From Roseiflexus castenholzii DSM 13941 (GTDB lineage: Bacteria > Chloroflexota > Chloroflexia > Chloroflexales > Roseiflexaceae), in the NCBI RefSeq assembly GCF_000017805.1, contig NC_009767.1, positions 1,798,001 through 1,862,000 of the forward strand: a DNA stretch of 64,000 nt, written 5' to 3'. Within the stretch, counting starts at the first letter, position 1, and every line of letters begins with the position of its first letter. A program made the position numbers and the translations under genes. The notes below the pieces were generated by a model. That model ran no database searches, was not told the origin of the DNA, and was given only the letters and a program-made list of their open reading frames with translations. This document shows, one piece after another, positions 43,175 to 51,953 of this stretch.

Positions 43175-45607
43175 CTAACCACGCTTGACAATCAGCTCGG
43201 CATTGCTGTAGAGCGCATAGATCAACGGCAGCACATTGCGTTTCTCGCGTAAATACTCGCGCCGCATATCGCGTAGCAGATCGCCAAGGCGCGTATTGCC
43301 GGCGACAAAACGGCGCAGCAGAGCAGGCGCAAACTCCGCAGCGAAAAAGGCGGGCATTAACACTTCCGTGCCAATGATACCGCGCGCGCCGCGCCCAATC
43401 AGGTAGGGAACCAGACCGTTGTACAGCTCCGGTGACAGTTCAGCGCTTTCGCAGGCGTTGAGCACCACCAGCGGCGCGCTGTCGAACCGGTCGAGGTCCA
43501 GTCCGGCGTACAGGTTCATGTCGTCGAGTGTAACCGCTTCGCCATTGACGCTCAAATAGGAGTCGCCCAAGCCGTATTCAATCCCGGTTGCTGCATCCTT
43601 TTCGCCCGGCGAGCGACTGACTGCGTGCCCGTAGAAGTAGATGATCTGCGGCACATTCTGGGAACGGCTCAGCAGATCGAGGAATGCGTCACGGGTGCCG
43701 TACTCGGTGACGGCCACGCCGTCGATGCCGGGCAGAATCTGGCGTTGTTCGGCGATGATCGGTGCATTGAACTGCGTATCGATGGTCTGATCGAAAACAA
43801 ACCCAACGTGAAGCCGCTCGCTAGTGTTGAGTTCAGGTGCGAAGACGGCAGGCTGGCGCGCACTGAATTGCGGCGTGTGTTCGATGATGTGACGGTAGCC
43901 CCAGAACCCCATAGGATCGACCGGATCGGACGGTTTGAAGGGCAGGGCATAGACCAGCGACCAGGGGAAGGCGAAGCGTTCGGCAATGACATTGATGCGC
44001 AATTCGCGTTCGGCGGTTGCGGTGCGTAGCAGGCGCCCCAGTTCCTTTCCATCGTCGCCACTGCCGGGAGCGAAGAATAACGAGCGGAAGAGCAGATCGC
44101 CGATCTGCCGCAGGTCGCGCAGCGCTTCTTGGTGGATCGTCTCTGGGATCGTCGTGTCTTTCAGTTGGTAGACATAGACATTGCGCGCCGTGTCGAGTCG
44201 CTTGACGATTTTCTCCAGGAACGCGGCACGCGCCCGGCGGATGACATCCACGATCTCCTTCTCCGCCAGGTTCAGGCGTGCGACGGTGTACCCGCTTCCC
44301 AGTGAAAGGATAAAGGTATAGCCGGTGGTTTCGCGGATAATAATCAGGCTGGCGTCCATTTCGGTTGGATACGCGAGTGGACTGCGCGTCGTTGCAGTTG
44401 CGGCGGCGAGGGTCAGCCCGCTGGCGCGCACCGGTTCGGCAGGAAGGTCCGCCAGCGCCGCTTCGCCGATTGCCACCTGCGCGACGATCTTCTGGAACGG
44501 CTTCTGGTTGAGTGAGAGGAGCGCCGTAATCTCACCGATCCCCTGCTGGATCGGCTCGATGATGAACCCGGCGATATTTTTCGAGACCCCGCCGCGCGGA
44601 AAGATGATCTTTTGCTGAGGGATGCCGTACACCTTGAAGAATGCGCTGTCGGCGACCAGGCGCACATCCACCTCGATCTGTGCAGCAGCGCTCATCGCTT
44701 CCGCCTGCTCAACGCCTCCCGTCCGCACATGAGCGCTGGCGAGCGGCGGCGCAACATTCACATTGACAGCATACATCCCACCGATCGCCAGCGCTTCGCC
44801 CGGCGGCACAATGCGCGTCAGGGTTCTGCCGCCACCGGTGATCTCCACTTCGCGTTGCAATCGCTGCTCGATCCACAGGTTGAAGACGCGGTCATCCTGG
44901 GCGCCGGCAATCTGGTTGAGCAGCGCCGACTCTGGTGTGCGCTCGGCAGGGAGTGATTCAGGTGTGACACTTCCACTCCGTTCGACATCTGTGATCTGTT
45001 CGGGCAACGGTGCGGCAGAACGCAGCAGATCAGGCTCAATGTCGCCCATGGCGTCGCCATCGTCAGCCATCGGCGGCTTTGCCGACGCCGTTTCGCGCCG
45101 GAACGGGTCGAAGGCGACGTTGCCAGCCGTGAGCAGTTCCGCGAAAATGACTCCGTAGATCGTGCCGCTGTCGAGCACGACGACGCGCCTGCCGGGATGA
45201 CGGTCGCGGACAGTGCGCGCCTCGTAAGTGGAGTTCGCCTGGCGATCCATTCCCTGTACAGGCGACAGGCGCTGGATCAGGGTCGCCAGCGGAACCTCCG
45301 CCAGTTTGGTCGTGAGGTGTTCATCCGGCTCTACATAATTCAGCGGCAGGGGACAGGCGGCAAGTTCAGGGAGTGTCCAGCCGCGAACGTCCTGGTAGCG
45401 CATGAGGCGATGGACGATCTCCTCGACCTCGATCCAGCGCGCGACGATAAACATACCATCGGCACGTGGAACGATGACGAAGCGGTACAGGCGGTCATTG
45501 CGATCCGGCGGCAGCATGGCATGGATCTGCCAGAGCGACGCCGTCTCTTCGACGACCAGGCAAGCGCTGATCGGCGTCAGGGTGAGTTTATCGAAGTCGA
45601 CAGGCAT
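43175..45607 (-). CDS. CHAT-domain (caspase-like) protease protein
   Basis: 810 aa; the ATG at 45607 follows AAGGAGCCGT. The C-terminal domain (about residues 560-810) is a CHAT peptidase: the catalytic His is in IIYFYGHAVS near residue 660 and the Cys in VVLNACESAEL near 718, both conserved, with GIIGTEVLMPAFFA and ALLRRFVAGN following as in CHAT proteins. The N-terminal 560 residues are a mixture of beta and alpha segments, including a region (about 300-500) resembling a beta-propeller- or repeat-like module, without a recognisable domain name. CHAT proteins act in bacterial defence and regulated proteolysis. The 5' end was duplicated (see 45952-46203). Confidence 0.82.
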   Translation of the reverse strand: MPVDFDKLTLTPISACLVVEETASLWQIHAMLPPDRNDRLYRFVIVPRADGMFIVARWIEVEEIVHRLMRYQDVRGWTLPELAACPLPLNYVEPDEHLTTKLAEVPLATLIQRLSPVQGMDRQANSTYEARTVRDRHPGRRVVVLDSGTIYGVIFAELLTAGNVAFDPFRRETASAKPPMADDGDAMGDIEPDLLRSAAPLPEQITDVERSGSVTPESLPAERTPESALLNQIAGAQDDRVFNLWIEQRLQREVEITGGGRTLTRIVPPGEALAIGGMYAVNVNVAPPLASAHVRTGGVEQAEAMSAAAQIEVDVRLVADSAFFKVYGIPQQKIIFPRGGVSKNIAGFIIEPIQQGIGEITALLSLNQKPFQKIVAQVAIGEAALADLPAEPVRASGLTLAAATATTRSPLAYPTEMDASLIIIRETTGYTFILSLGSGYTVARLNLAEKEIVDVIRRARAAFLEKIVKRLDTARNVYVYQLKDTTIPETIHQEALRDLRQIGDLLFRSLFFAPGSGDDGKELGRLLRTATAERELRINVIAERFAFPWSLVYALPFKPSDPVDPMGFWGYRHIIEHTPQFSARQPAVFAPELNTSERLHVGFVFDQTIDTQFNAPIIAEQRQILPGIDGVAVTEYGTRDAFLDLLSRSQNVPQIIYFYGHAVSRSPGEKDAATGIEYGLGDSYLSVNGEAVTLDDMNLYAGLDLDRFDSAPLVVLNACESAELSPELYNGLVPYLIGRGARGIIGTEVLMPAFFAAEFAPALLRRFVAGNTRLGDLLRDMRREYLREKRNVLPLIYALYSNAELIVKRG

Positions 45608-45951
45608 ACGGCTCCTTCCGGTCGGTAGAATCTAACCACAGAGACGCAGAGGGCACAGAGGGCAACCTTCAACCGTCCCATTTCAACCTTCGCACCTGCA
45701 ACTCAGCGGCGTCCGCGCTCTGGTCGCCTTCGGTAGAATCTAACCACAGAGACGCAGAGGGCACAGAGGGCAACCTTCAACCGTCCCATTTCAACCTTCG
45801 CACCTGCAACTCAGCGGCGTCCGCGCTCTGGTCGCCTGCGGAAGCGCCTCAACCGTCTCACTTTCAACCTTCGCACCTGCAACGCTGCTCCCCGCCTTCC
45901 CCACATTCAGCGTTCAACATTCAACGACCACCCTCCCACCTGACAAACCCT
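45608..45951. other. Upstream region of the CHAT gene with direct repeats
   Basis: 344 bp with two copies of an approximately 100-bp motif (caaccttcaaccgtcccatt ... gcgtccgcgctctggtcgcc) and simple pyrimidine-rich sequence. No gene. Confidence 0.5.
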
Positions 45952-46203
45952 TCAACCTGTGGAGACGTTGCACCGCACCGTCTCTACCGCGCGCCTCCCG
46001 CCTCTCGCCTCTTGCCTTTCCTGCCTCTTGCCTCTCCCGCCTCTCGCCTCTCGCCTCTCCCGCCTAACGATGACGAAGCGGTACAGGCGGTCATTGCGAT
46101 CCGGCGGCAGCATGGCATGGATCTGCCAGAGCGACGCCGTCTCTTCGACGACCAGGCAAGCGCTGATCGGCGTCAGGGTGAGTTTATCGAAGTCGACAGG
46201 CAT
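45952..46203 (-). pseudogene. Truncated duplicate of the CHAT gene 5' end
   Basis: The frame begins MPVDFDKLTLTPISACLVVEE, identical to the start of the CHAT gene, for about 46 residues, then becomes low-complexity (RRERREARGGRGKRQERQE) and stops. The ribosome-binding site is kept (AAGGAGCCGT), so a short peptide could be made. It is the product of the 594-bp tandem duplication and is unlikely to be functional. Confidence 0.75.
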
Positions 46204-46612
46204 ACGGCTCCTTCTGGTCGGTAGAATCTAACCACAGAGACGCAGAGGGCACAGAGGGCAACCTTCAACCGTCCCATTTCAACCTTCGCACTTGCAACTT
46301 AGCGGCGTCCGCGCTCTGGTCGCCTTCGGTAGAATCTAACCACAGAGACGCAGAGGGCACAGAGGGCAACCTTCAACCGTCCCATTTCAACCTTCGCACT
46401 TGCAACTTAGCGGCGTCCGCGCTCTGGTCGCCTGCGGCAATGCCTCAACCGTCCCACTTTCAACCTTCGCATCTGCAACGCTGCTCCCCGCCTTCCCCAC
46501 ATTCAGCGTTCAACATTCAACGACCACCCTCCCACCTGACAAACCCTTCAACCTGTGGAGACGTTGCACCGCACCGTCTCTACCGCGCGCCTCCCGCCTC
46601 TCGCCTCTCGCC

Positions 46613-48547
46613 TCACCCCTCCCGATACCAGTTCCCCGGCAGATCGGCGAGATCGCCGGCGGCGTCGGGTGACAGATCGCTCCAGCGGACGACGCCGGAT
46701 GCCGGGATGTTGTATTTCGCGCGCAGATGGGCAATCAACCAGGAAAGAGCGCGTTGGGATGCATCGGTGTAGCCGGTGTGCGGACGTTCCAGCATGACGC
46801 CGATGCTGCTGCGGTTGATGTTGCGCCGCGCGCCGTCCCAGTACGCCATGCCGCTGTGGAATGCAGCGAACTCGTCGTCGATCAACTGATAGATCGCGCC
46901 ATGAGCGGCGACATAGTAGTGCGGCATGCGTGGCGATCCGGGCATTGCCATCGTTTCGAGCGATTGAAGCGCCGGTCCTGCATCGCCGTGGAGGACGATC
47001 AGGCGAATCTTCGAGCCGCTCCGACTGCCATACGCACTCGGCGCGCGCCCGGCAACCGCAAAGCGTTGAATGTGGAAGGCGTCCCATTCCGGCGCAAAAA
47101 CCGCGCCCGGCGACAGAAGCCTGGCGACCGGCGCGGGAGCGGCGAGCAGCATTTGTTGCGGTCCGAAGATTGCGCTCAGGCGCTTCACGTCGCTCCAGTT
47201 CGGCACAATGTTGTAGATCGTGTCGGTGGCGTAGACCTGGAAGTTGTACTGTTTGTCGCCGACGGTGATCGGGTCGGTTTTCCCCAGCGGCGCGCCGAGG
47301 TTCCATTGCCGGGCAAGTTGGTGGAATGCCCAGTCGGGGCGGTACTGTTGCCCGGCGGCGGCGTAAGTGGCTTTGAGCAGTTCGTCGCGCACCTTTGCCT
47401 GCGCCGGGTTCGTGGTGTTGGCGAGCGCGCTAAGGCGCTGAATGTTCTGCCATTCCGTGCCACGGTTGAAAATCGTGTCGGTGGCGAAGACCTGATAACT
47501 GTAGGAAACTCCGTCCACCACCAGTTTCTTGCTCGGCTCCAGCGGCGGACCAAGAGTCTGGCCGGCAACGGCGTACTGGTGGAATGCCCAATCGGGGCGA
47601 AACGGCGAGCCGCCGGTGGCGTAGGTGGCGTCGAGCAGAGCGCGTCCGAGTGTTCCCGGCGGCGGAATAGAACCGGCGAGCAACTGCGACAGGCGCTGTA
47701 CGTCGCCCCAGTTCGGCGATTCGCAAAAGAGCGTATCACGGGCAAACGGCTGATAGGCGTAGGTCTTCCCGCCGTGTTGCAATCGCTGGCTCTTCGCCAT
47801 TGGAAAGCCCAGATTGTTCTCGACGGCGAACTGATGGAACGCCCAACTGCTGTTGTACCCCTCGGCGCGACGGGCGTAACTCTGCTCGAGCAGCGCCTCG
47901 GCGAGTTCCTCGATCTCCGGCGGAATGGAACCGATCGGACCGGGCGGTGGCGGCGGCGGCGGCGCAGCATTGTTGAGCCAGGCATTGACCTCGCCGAGCA
48001 CCCATTCTTTTGTAACCGCCCATCCGGGGCAACTTTTCTTGCTGTAGTCGCGGTGGAAGGCGAGCAGGGTTGCGGGGGGGATATTCAGCCGCCGCGATAA
48101 CCCGCCAAGCACCGCTTTTGTTCCTTCCCACACTGCGCCTGATGGCCGCTCACGGTCGTAGTCGCCGACCATCTCGACGCCGATAGAGTACCATCCGGCT
48201 TTCAGGCTGCCATTGCCGGGACCGGCATGGATGCCGATGTCTTTCATTGGCGTAAACAGCCAGATACCGTCGGGAGCGACATAAATATGGGGGGCGGATG
48301 CCCATCCCTTATTGGCATAGTAGCGCTGCATTCCCTGCATCGAGGCAAGACCGCGCCACTGCTGCACCGTTGGGCGCCAGGTGTGGTGCAGCACCACTTT
48401 CGATGGGGTCAACTGCCCGAACTGATAGCGGGCAACGTAGTCGAGCCATTGCGGAATGGTCAGGCAACGCCCGATCATGGGCGGTGTGCCGGTAGTGACG
48501 TCTTGTGAGGTCAACCGAACACCTCTCTGGCGGAGCAGGGATGCCAT
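46613..48547 (-). CDS. Peptidoglycan-recognition/amidase protein with two amidase-like domains and three central repeats
   Basis: 644 aa. Residues about 40-205 form an Amidase_2/PGRP domain with apparent zinc ligands: VVLHHTW, DIGIHAGPGN and AFHRDYSKKSCPGW. The middle (about 220-470) has three repeats of about 75 residues, each centred on an SWAFHQFA/PDWAFHQ motif and a later WGDVQRLS/WQNIQRLS; these look like a cell-wall or sugar-binding repeat I do not recognise. The C-terminal part (about 500-644) is a second amidase-like domain with LIVLHGDAGP and AAFHSGM, but the final His is replaced (GVVRWSDLSP), so it may bind without cutting. The start is uncertain; TTG at 48514 is an alternative. 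No clear signal peptide. Confidence 0.78.
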   Translation of the reverse strand: MASLLRQRGVRLTSQDVTTGTPPMIGRCLTIPQWLDYVARYQFGQLTPSKVVLHHTWRPTVQQWRGLASMQGMQRYYANKGWASAPHIYVAPDGIWLFTPMKDIGIHAGPGNGSLKAGWYSIGVEMVGDYDRERPSGAVWEGTKAVLGGLSRRLNIPPATLLAFHRDYSKKSCPGWAVTKEWVLGEVNAWLNNAAPPPPPPPGPIGSIPPEIEELAEALLEQSYARRAEGYNSSWAFHQFAVENNLGFPMAKSQRLQHGGKTYAYQPFARDTLFCESPNWGDVQRLSQLLAGSIPPPGTLGRALLDATYATGGSPFRPDWAFHQYAVAGQTLGPPLEPSKKLVVDGVSYSYQVFATDTIFNRGTEWQNIQRLSALANTTNPAQAKVRDELLKATYAAAGQQYRPDWAFHQLARQWNLGAPLGKTDPITVGDKQYNFQVYATDTIYNIVPNWSDVKRLSAIFGPQQMLLAAPAPVARLLSPGAVFAPEWDAFHIQRFAVAGRAPSAYGSRSGSKIRLIVLHGDAGPALQSLETMAMPGSPRMPHYYVAAHGAIYQLIDDEFAAFHSGMAYWDGARRNINRSSIGVMLERPHTGYTDASQRALSWLIAHLRAKYNIPASGVVRWSDLSPDAAGDLADLPGNWYREG

Positions 48548-48599
48548 CCGAATCCGGAACAGCGTTCATCGTAGCACAGAGCAAGCCCGCGAGTCAAGT

Positions 48600-48628
48600 T
48601 TGACAGACCGCCGCCGGAAGTGTATAAT
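48600..48628 (+). promoter_or_regulatory. Consensus promoter of tRNA-Asn
   Basis: TTGACA at 48600-48605, 17-bp gap, TATAAT at 48623-48628. Both hexamers are consensus, ending 19 bp before the tRNA. Confidence 0.85.
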
Positions 48629-48647
48629 CTCGTAGCGGAACTGACGA

Positions 48648-48722
48648 TCCCCGATAGCTCAACGGTAGAGCGGCTGACTGTTAATCAGTAGGTTCCAGGT
48701 TCGAATCCTGGTCGGGGAGCCA
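48648..48722 (+). tRNA. tRNA-Asn (anticodon GTT), CCA encoded
   Basis: A complete cloverleaf: acceptor TCCCCGA pairs with TCGGGGA at 48712-48718; anticodon loop CTGTTAA gives GTT, decoding AAC/AAU; T-arm contains GGTTCGAATCC. The 3' CCA is encoded at 48720-48722. A GC-rich terminator follows immediately. Confidence 0.96.
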
Positions 48723-48725
48723 GTA

Positions 48726-48753
48726 AACGCCCGGAACCATACCGGGTGTTTTT
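48726..48753 (+). terminator. Rho-independent terminator after tRNA-Asn
   Basis: A 9-bp stem, aacgcccgg at 48726-48734 with ccgggtgtt at 48742-48750, ending in a T-run (48749-48753). Confidence 0.8.
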
Positions 48754-49317
48754 GTTTCCAGGCACATCACTCCAGGAACAGCGGCACATCTGGTCTTCGG
48801 CGCCGGTCAGGTGCATCCGGTTGCACTCGATGGCATAGGCAGAACGCGGTCGCGCCCGGCGGCGCCGGTGGCGGAGTGACGAGATTGCTTCGCCGCCTGC
48901 GGCGGCTCGCAATGACAGCGCGCACTGGCGTGCCCGGCGGGGGGGATTGCTTCGCCCGGCGGCGCCGGTGGCGGAGTGACGAGATTGCTTCGCCGCCTGC
49001 GGCGGCTCGCAATGACAGCGCGCACTGGCGTGCCCGGCGGGAGGATTGCTTCGCCCGGCGGCGCCGGTGGCGGAGTGACGAGATTGCTTCGACCGGCGGC
49101 GCCGGTGGCGGAGTGACGGGATTGCTTCGCCGCCTGCGGCGGCTCGCAATGACAGCGCGCACTGGCGTGCCCGGCGGGGGGATTGCTTCGACCGGCGGCG
49201 CCGGTGGCGGAGTGACGAGATTGCTTCGCCCGGCGGCGCCGGTGGCGGAGTGACGAGCGTGCTTCGACTGGCTGCGCCGGTCTCGCAATGACAGCGCACA
49301 CCGGCGTGTCCACATCG
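48754..49317. repeat. GC-rich repeat array next to tRNA-Asn
   Basis: From about 48870 to 49270 a composite array repeats the element cgagattgcttcgccgcctg, with the complementary gcggctcgcaatgacagcgc, at roughly 100-bp steps. The core is a palindrome of about 37 bp, the same family as the array near 10 kb. Frames through it are Arg/Ala/Ser-rich on every strand and are not genes. Confidence 0.7.
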
Positions 49318-49896
49318 TCAGCGTCCCATCCCATAAAACTCATCATTCGGGCGTAATGCGCTCATATTGGCGAGACGGTTGCTCATAGCGAAGAAGGCGG
49401 CAATTGCGCCGATCTCCCAGATATCTTCTTGTGTAAAGCCGTGCTGATAGAGCGGCTGCCAATCATCGTCGCTGATCCGGGCCGAATCGACTGCCACTTT
49501 CTGCGCGTAATCGAGCATAGCCCGCTGGCGTGGGGTGATCTCGGCACGGCGGTAATTGGCGGCAATTTGTTCGGCGAGGCGCGGGTTTTTGCTGCGGATC
49601 CGCAAAATCGCGCCGTGGGCGATCACGCAATAGAGACAATCGTTGACCGCCGAAGTCGCCACCACGATCATTTCCTTTTCTGCTTGAGAAAGGTTTGAGG
49701 GGCGATTCATCAGCGCGTCGTGGTAGGCGAAAAAGGCGCGAAATTCGTCGGGACGATGGGCGAGCGCCAGAAAGATGTTGGGTACAAAGCCGCTCTTCAC
49801 GGCGACCTGCTCAATCCGTTTGCGAATGTCCGGCGGCAGTTCATCGATCCGAACGGGGAGCGGAAAACGGCTGATCGGGTGTTCGGGGGCGTCCAT
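49318..49896 (-). CDS. AhpD/CMD-family peroxidase-like protein
   Basis: 192 aa from the ATG at 49896, with GAGAGG upstream; the longer frame to 50217 runs into a repeat. Carboxymuconolactone decarboxylase/AhpD fold, with the redox motif Cys87-x-x-Cys90 followed by His94 (NDCLYCVIAHGA), and an adjacent hydrophobic segment. Proteins with this motif are called peroxidase-related (AhpD-like) and reduce hydroperoxides with a thiol partner; partner genes are not seen here. Cytoplasmic. Confidence 0.85.
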   Translation of the reverse strand: MDAPEHPISRFPLPVRIDELPPDIRKRIEQVAVKSGFVPNIFLALAHRPDEFRAFFAYHDALMNRPSNLSQAEKEMIVVATSAVNDCLYCVIAHGAILRIRSKNPRLAEQIAANYRRAEITPRQRAMLDYAQKVAVDSARISDDDWQPLYQHGFTQEDIWEIGAIAAFFAMSNRLANMSALRPNDEFYGMGR

Positions 49897-50081
49897 ACAC
49901 ACCTCTCTCGGCAATGCACTGTGGAACCAGACGGGCATTGGCGCATCATATCGATGCGTTGCTCTCTCATTATACGCCTGTCGGACGGCGCATAGCGGGG
50001 TGAGGAAAACAGAGCGCCGGGACATTCGCCGTCCTCGTCGCCGAATCGGGAACTCCCATTTGATGGCGTCGAAGGGTGTGA

Positions 50082-50229
50082 TACCAATTCCCTGTGAACA
50101 TCCGGCATGGTTACCCCGAGCAGAGCGAGGGGTCGTGCGCGACCCGCTGAGATTCCTCGCTGCGTTTACCCTGAGCGAAGCGAAGGGCTCGGAATGACAA
50201 GCATGCGGCATCTTCAACCGTCATTGGTA
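50082..50229 (+). repeat. MITE-like repeat, copy 4
   Basis: 148 bp; left end TACCAATTCC, right end CATTGGTA, same interior as copies 1 and 2, with tttaccctgagcgaagcgaa present. Confidence 0.75.
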
Positions 50230-50340
50230 TGATTTCTGGTTCGGCGACCTTGAGACTCCAACGAGGCTTTGCCTTGTGCCCCATTGCGACGCCGCGCGCC
50301 GGTCACCTTGCGCAGAGGCGTCGCCGGAACGAAGGATTGT

Positions 50341-50867
50341 GGAATGACAACTCGCGTTGAGATTCCTCGCTTCGCTCGGAATGACAACTCGCGTCGGGAT
50401 TGCGCGCTGCGCTCGGAATGACAACTCGCGTCGGGATTGCGCGCTTTGCTCGGAATGACAACTCGCGTTGAGATTCCTCGCTTCGCTCGGAATGACAACT
50501 TGCGTCGGGATTGCGCGCTGCGCTCGGAATGACAACTCGCGTCGGGATTGCGCGCTGCGCTCGGAATGACAACTCGCGTCGGGATTGCGCGCTTTGCTCG
50601 GAATGACAACTCGCGTCGGGATTGCGCGCTGCGCTCGGAATGACAACTCGCGTCGGGATTGCGCGCTTTGCTCGGAATGACAACTCGCGTCGGGATTGCG
50701 CGCTGCGCTCGGAATGACAACTCGCGTCGGGATTGCGCGCTGCGCTCGGAATGACAACTCGCGTCGGGATTGCGCGCTGCGCTCGGAATGACAACTCGCG
50801 TCGGGATTGCGCGCTGCGCTTGGAATGACCGCCCGCGTCGAGATTCCGCGCTGCGCTTGGAATGACC
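50341..50867. repeat. Tandem array of 37-bp repeats (about 14 units)
   Basis: The string aatgac recurs every 37 bp from 50343 to 50861 with exact phase, giving 14 complete units, of which most are cgcgtcgggattgcgcgctg ... cggaatgacaact and a few carry ttgagattcctcgcttcgct. Units resemble the internal part of the MITE-like repeat (gattcctcgctgcg and cggaatgac). It has no spacers, so it is not a CRISPR. Frames across it are repeat artefacts. Confidence 0.85.
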
Positions 50868-50920
50868 GCCCTATCCAGGATCGCTGCTCCAATCAACGGG
50901 CAACCTGTAACGGATGCCGT

Positions 50921-51877
50921 TCAACCTTCAACCCCCAAACTCTCCCTGAAAAACGCGATAATGGCATCCACATGCCCGGCGACGTACAGGTACCCGCCGT
51001 ACCGTTCATTCGATGGCGCCGCGACGACGGGACGCGCACGCGGAGTGTTCGCTGCCATTGCCGCGACATCCGCCAGCGATCCCCAGCGGTCGCCGGCGCC
51101 CTGGATGTAGAGTACGTCGGTATCGCGCAGGCGGTGGACCCACGCCGCTGGCGCAATGGCGCTCAACGGCGGTGCGCCAAATGCCCGGTGGATCAGCCCG
51201 CCTATCTGAATCAACGTCGGACCGGCGGGACCGAGCACGTCGCGCGCAGTATTGGGCGCAAACACCTGCGCGCTTGTCGGTTGCACGGCAACAATGCCAC
51301 GAATGGGTGCGCATTCAGGGGCGGCGCACAGCGCAGCGTTCGCTCCCATCGAATATCCAATCAGTCCGATCCGCCCGCCGTCCACGTCCTGCCGCGCGCG
51401 CAGCATCGCTACTGCGCCGATCACGTCGCGCGCTTCGTTGACGCCGAATGTCACCGGTATCCTGGCGTCGCTGAGTCCATGGTTGCGCAGATCGAAGAGC
51501 AGCACGTGGAATCCGGCGCGGCTAAAGGCGGCTGCCGGTTCGAGAAAATCGATCGTGCGGTCGGGAAGCAGTGTTGCGCCAGCGCGGTTGCCACAGCGGT
51601 TCCAGGGCCAACCGTGAATAAACACAATCGTGGGTGCTGGCGAACCGTCAGCATTCGCCCGGTGGATGAACCACCCGCGCAACGTGACGCCATCCTGCGA
51701 CGGGAACGTCACATCTTCGGCGCGGAGGTTCAGATCGGCGGGGAAGCGCCACAATGGCTGACGTGTGCTGAAGATCATCAGGCGCAGTGCCTCAGTCGTG
51801 CGGTACGCCGTCGGACCGACCGCTATTCCCGCGCCCAACCCGGCAAGGAACGGCGCCAGCCGCCAGAAACGTGACAT
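50921..51877 (-). CDS. Alpha/beta hydrolase, membrane-anchored
   Basis: 318 aa. N-terminal hydrophobic helix (about 8-26) anchors the protein or acts as signal. Alpha/beta hydrolase fold: oxyanion region VFIHGWPWNR near residue 85, a later LLFDLRNHGLSD, the nucleophile elbow GYSMGAN with Ser near residue 175, an acid Asp in QGAGDRWGS, and the catalytic His in VAGHVDA at the C-terminus. Looks like an esterase/peptidase-like enzyme with unknown substrate. AGGAG ribosome-binding site before the ATG at 51877. Divergent from ggt, sharing a 76-bp gap. Confidence 0.87.
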   Translation of the reverse strand: MSRFWRLAPFLAGLGAGIAVGPTAYRTTEALRLMIFSTRQPLWRFPADLNLRAEDVTFPSQDGVTLRGWFIHRANADGSPAPTIVFIHGWPWNRCGNRAGATLLPDRTIDFLEPAAAFSRAGFHVLLFDLRNHGLSDARIPVTFGVNEARDVIGAVAMLRARQDVDGGRIGLIGYSMGANAALCAAPECAPIRGIVAVQPTSAQVFAPNTARDVLGPAGPTLIQIGGLIHRAFGAPPLSAIAPAAWVHRLRDTDVLYIQGAGDRWGSLADVAAMAANTPRARPVVAAPSNERYGGYLYVAGHVDAIIAFFRESLGVEG

Positions 51878-51953
51878 GGTCAGTCTCCTGATCTTGTATA
51901 CTGTGCTGCACTATTCTACTCTATTTACTTCGCTGACGACGAAAGAGACGCCG

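Larger units (their letters stand above)
45474..46610. repeat. Tandem duplication of about 594 bp at the 5' end of the CHAT gene
   Basis: The segment from 45474 (inside the CHAT gene) onward recurs starting at 46068 with an offset of 594 bp. The repeated unit contains the CHAT N-terminus, its ribosome-binding site and the upstream segment that itself has a smaller direct repeat (aatctaaccacagagacgca near 45629, 45732, 46226, 46329). Confidence 0.75.

Noticed and set aside
46727..48100. 457-aa plus-strand frame antisense to the amidase
   Set aside because: It lacks motifs and opposes a gene with clear amidase ligands.
48685..49346. Frames across the repeat array near tRNA-Asn
   Set aside because: They are the same repeat read in three frames (RHCEPPQAAKQS and so on).
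50341..50867. CRISPR array
   Set aside because: Units are contiguous with no unique spacers, and no cas genes are present.
50214..50896. Frames of about 200 aa through the 37-bp array
   Set aside because: Periodic peptide (SCHSERSAQSRRE) present in all three frames because 37 is not a multiple of 3; a repeat artefact.
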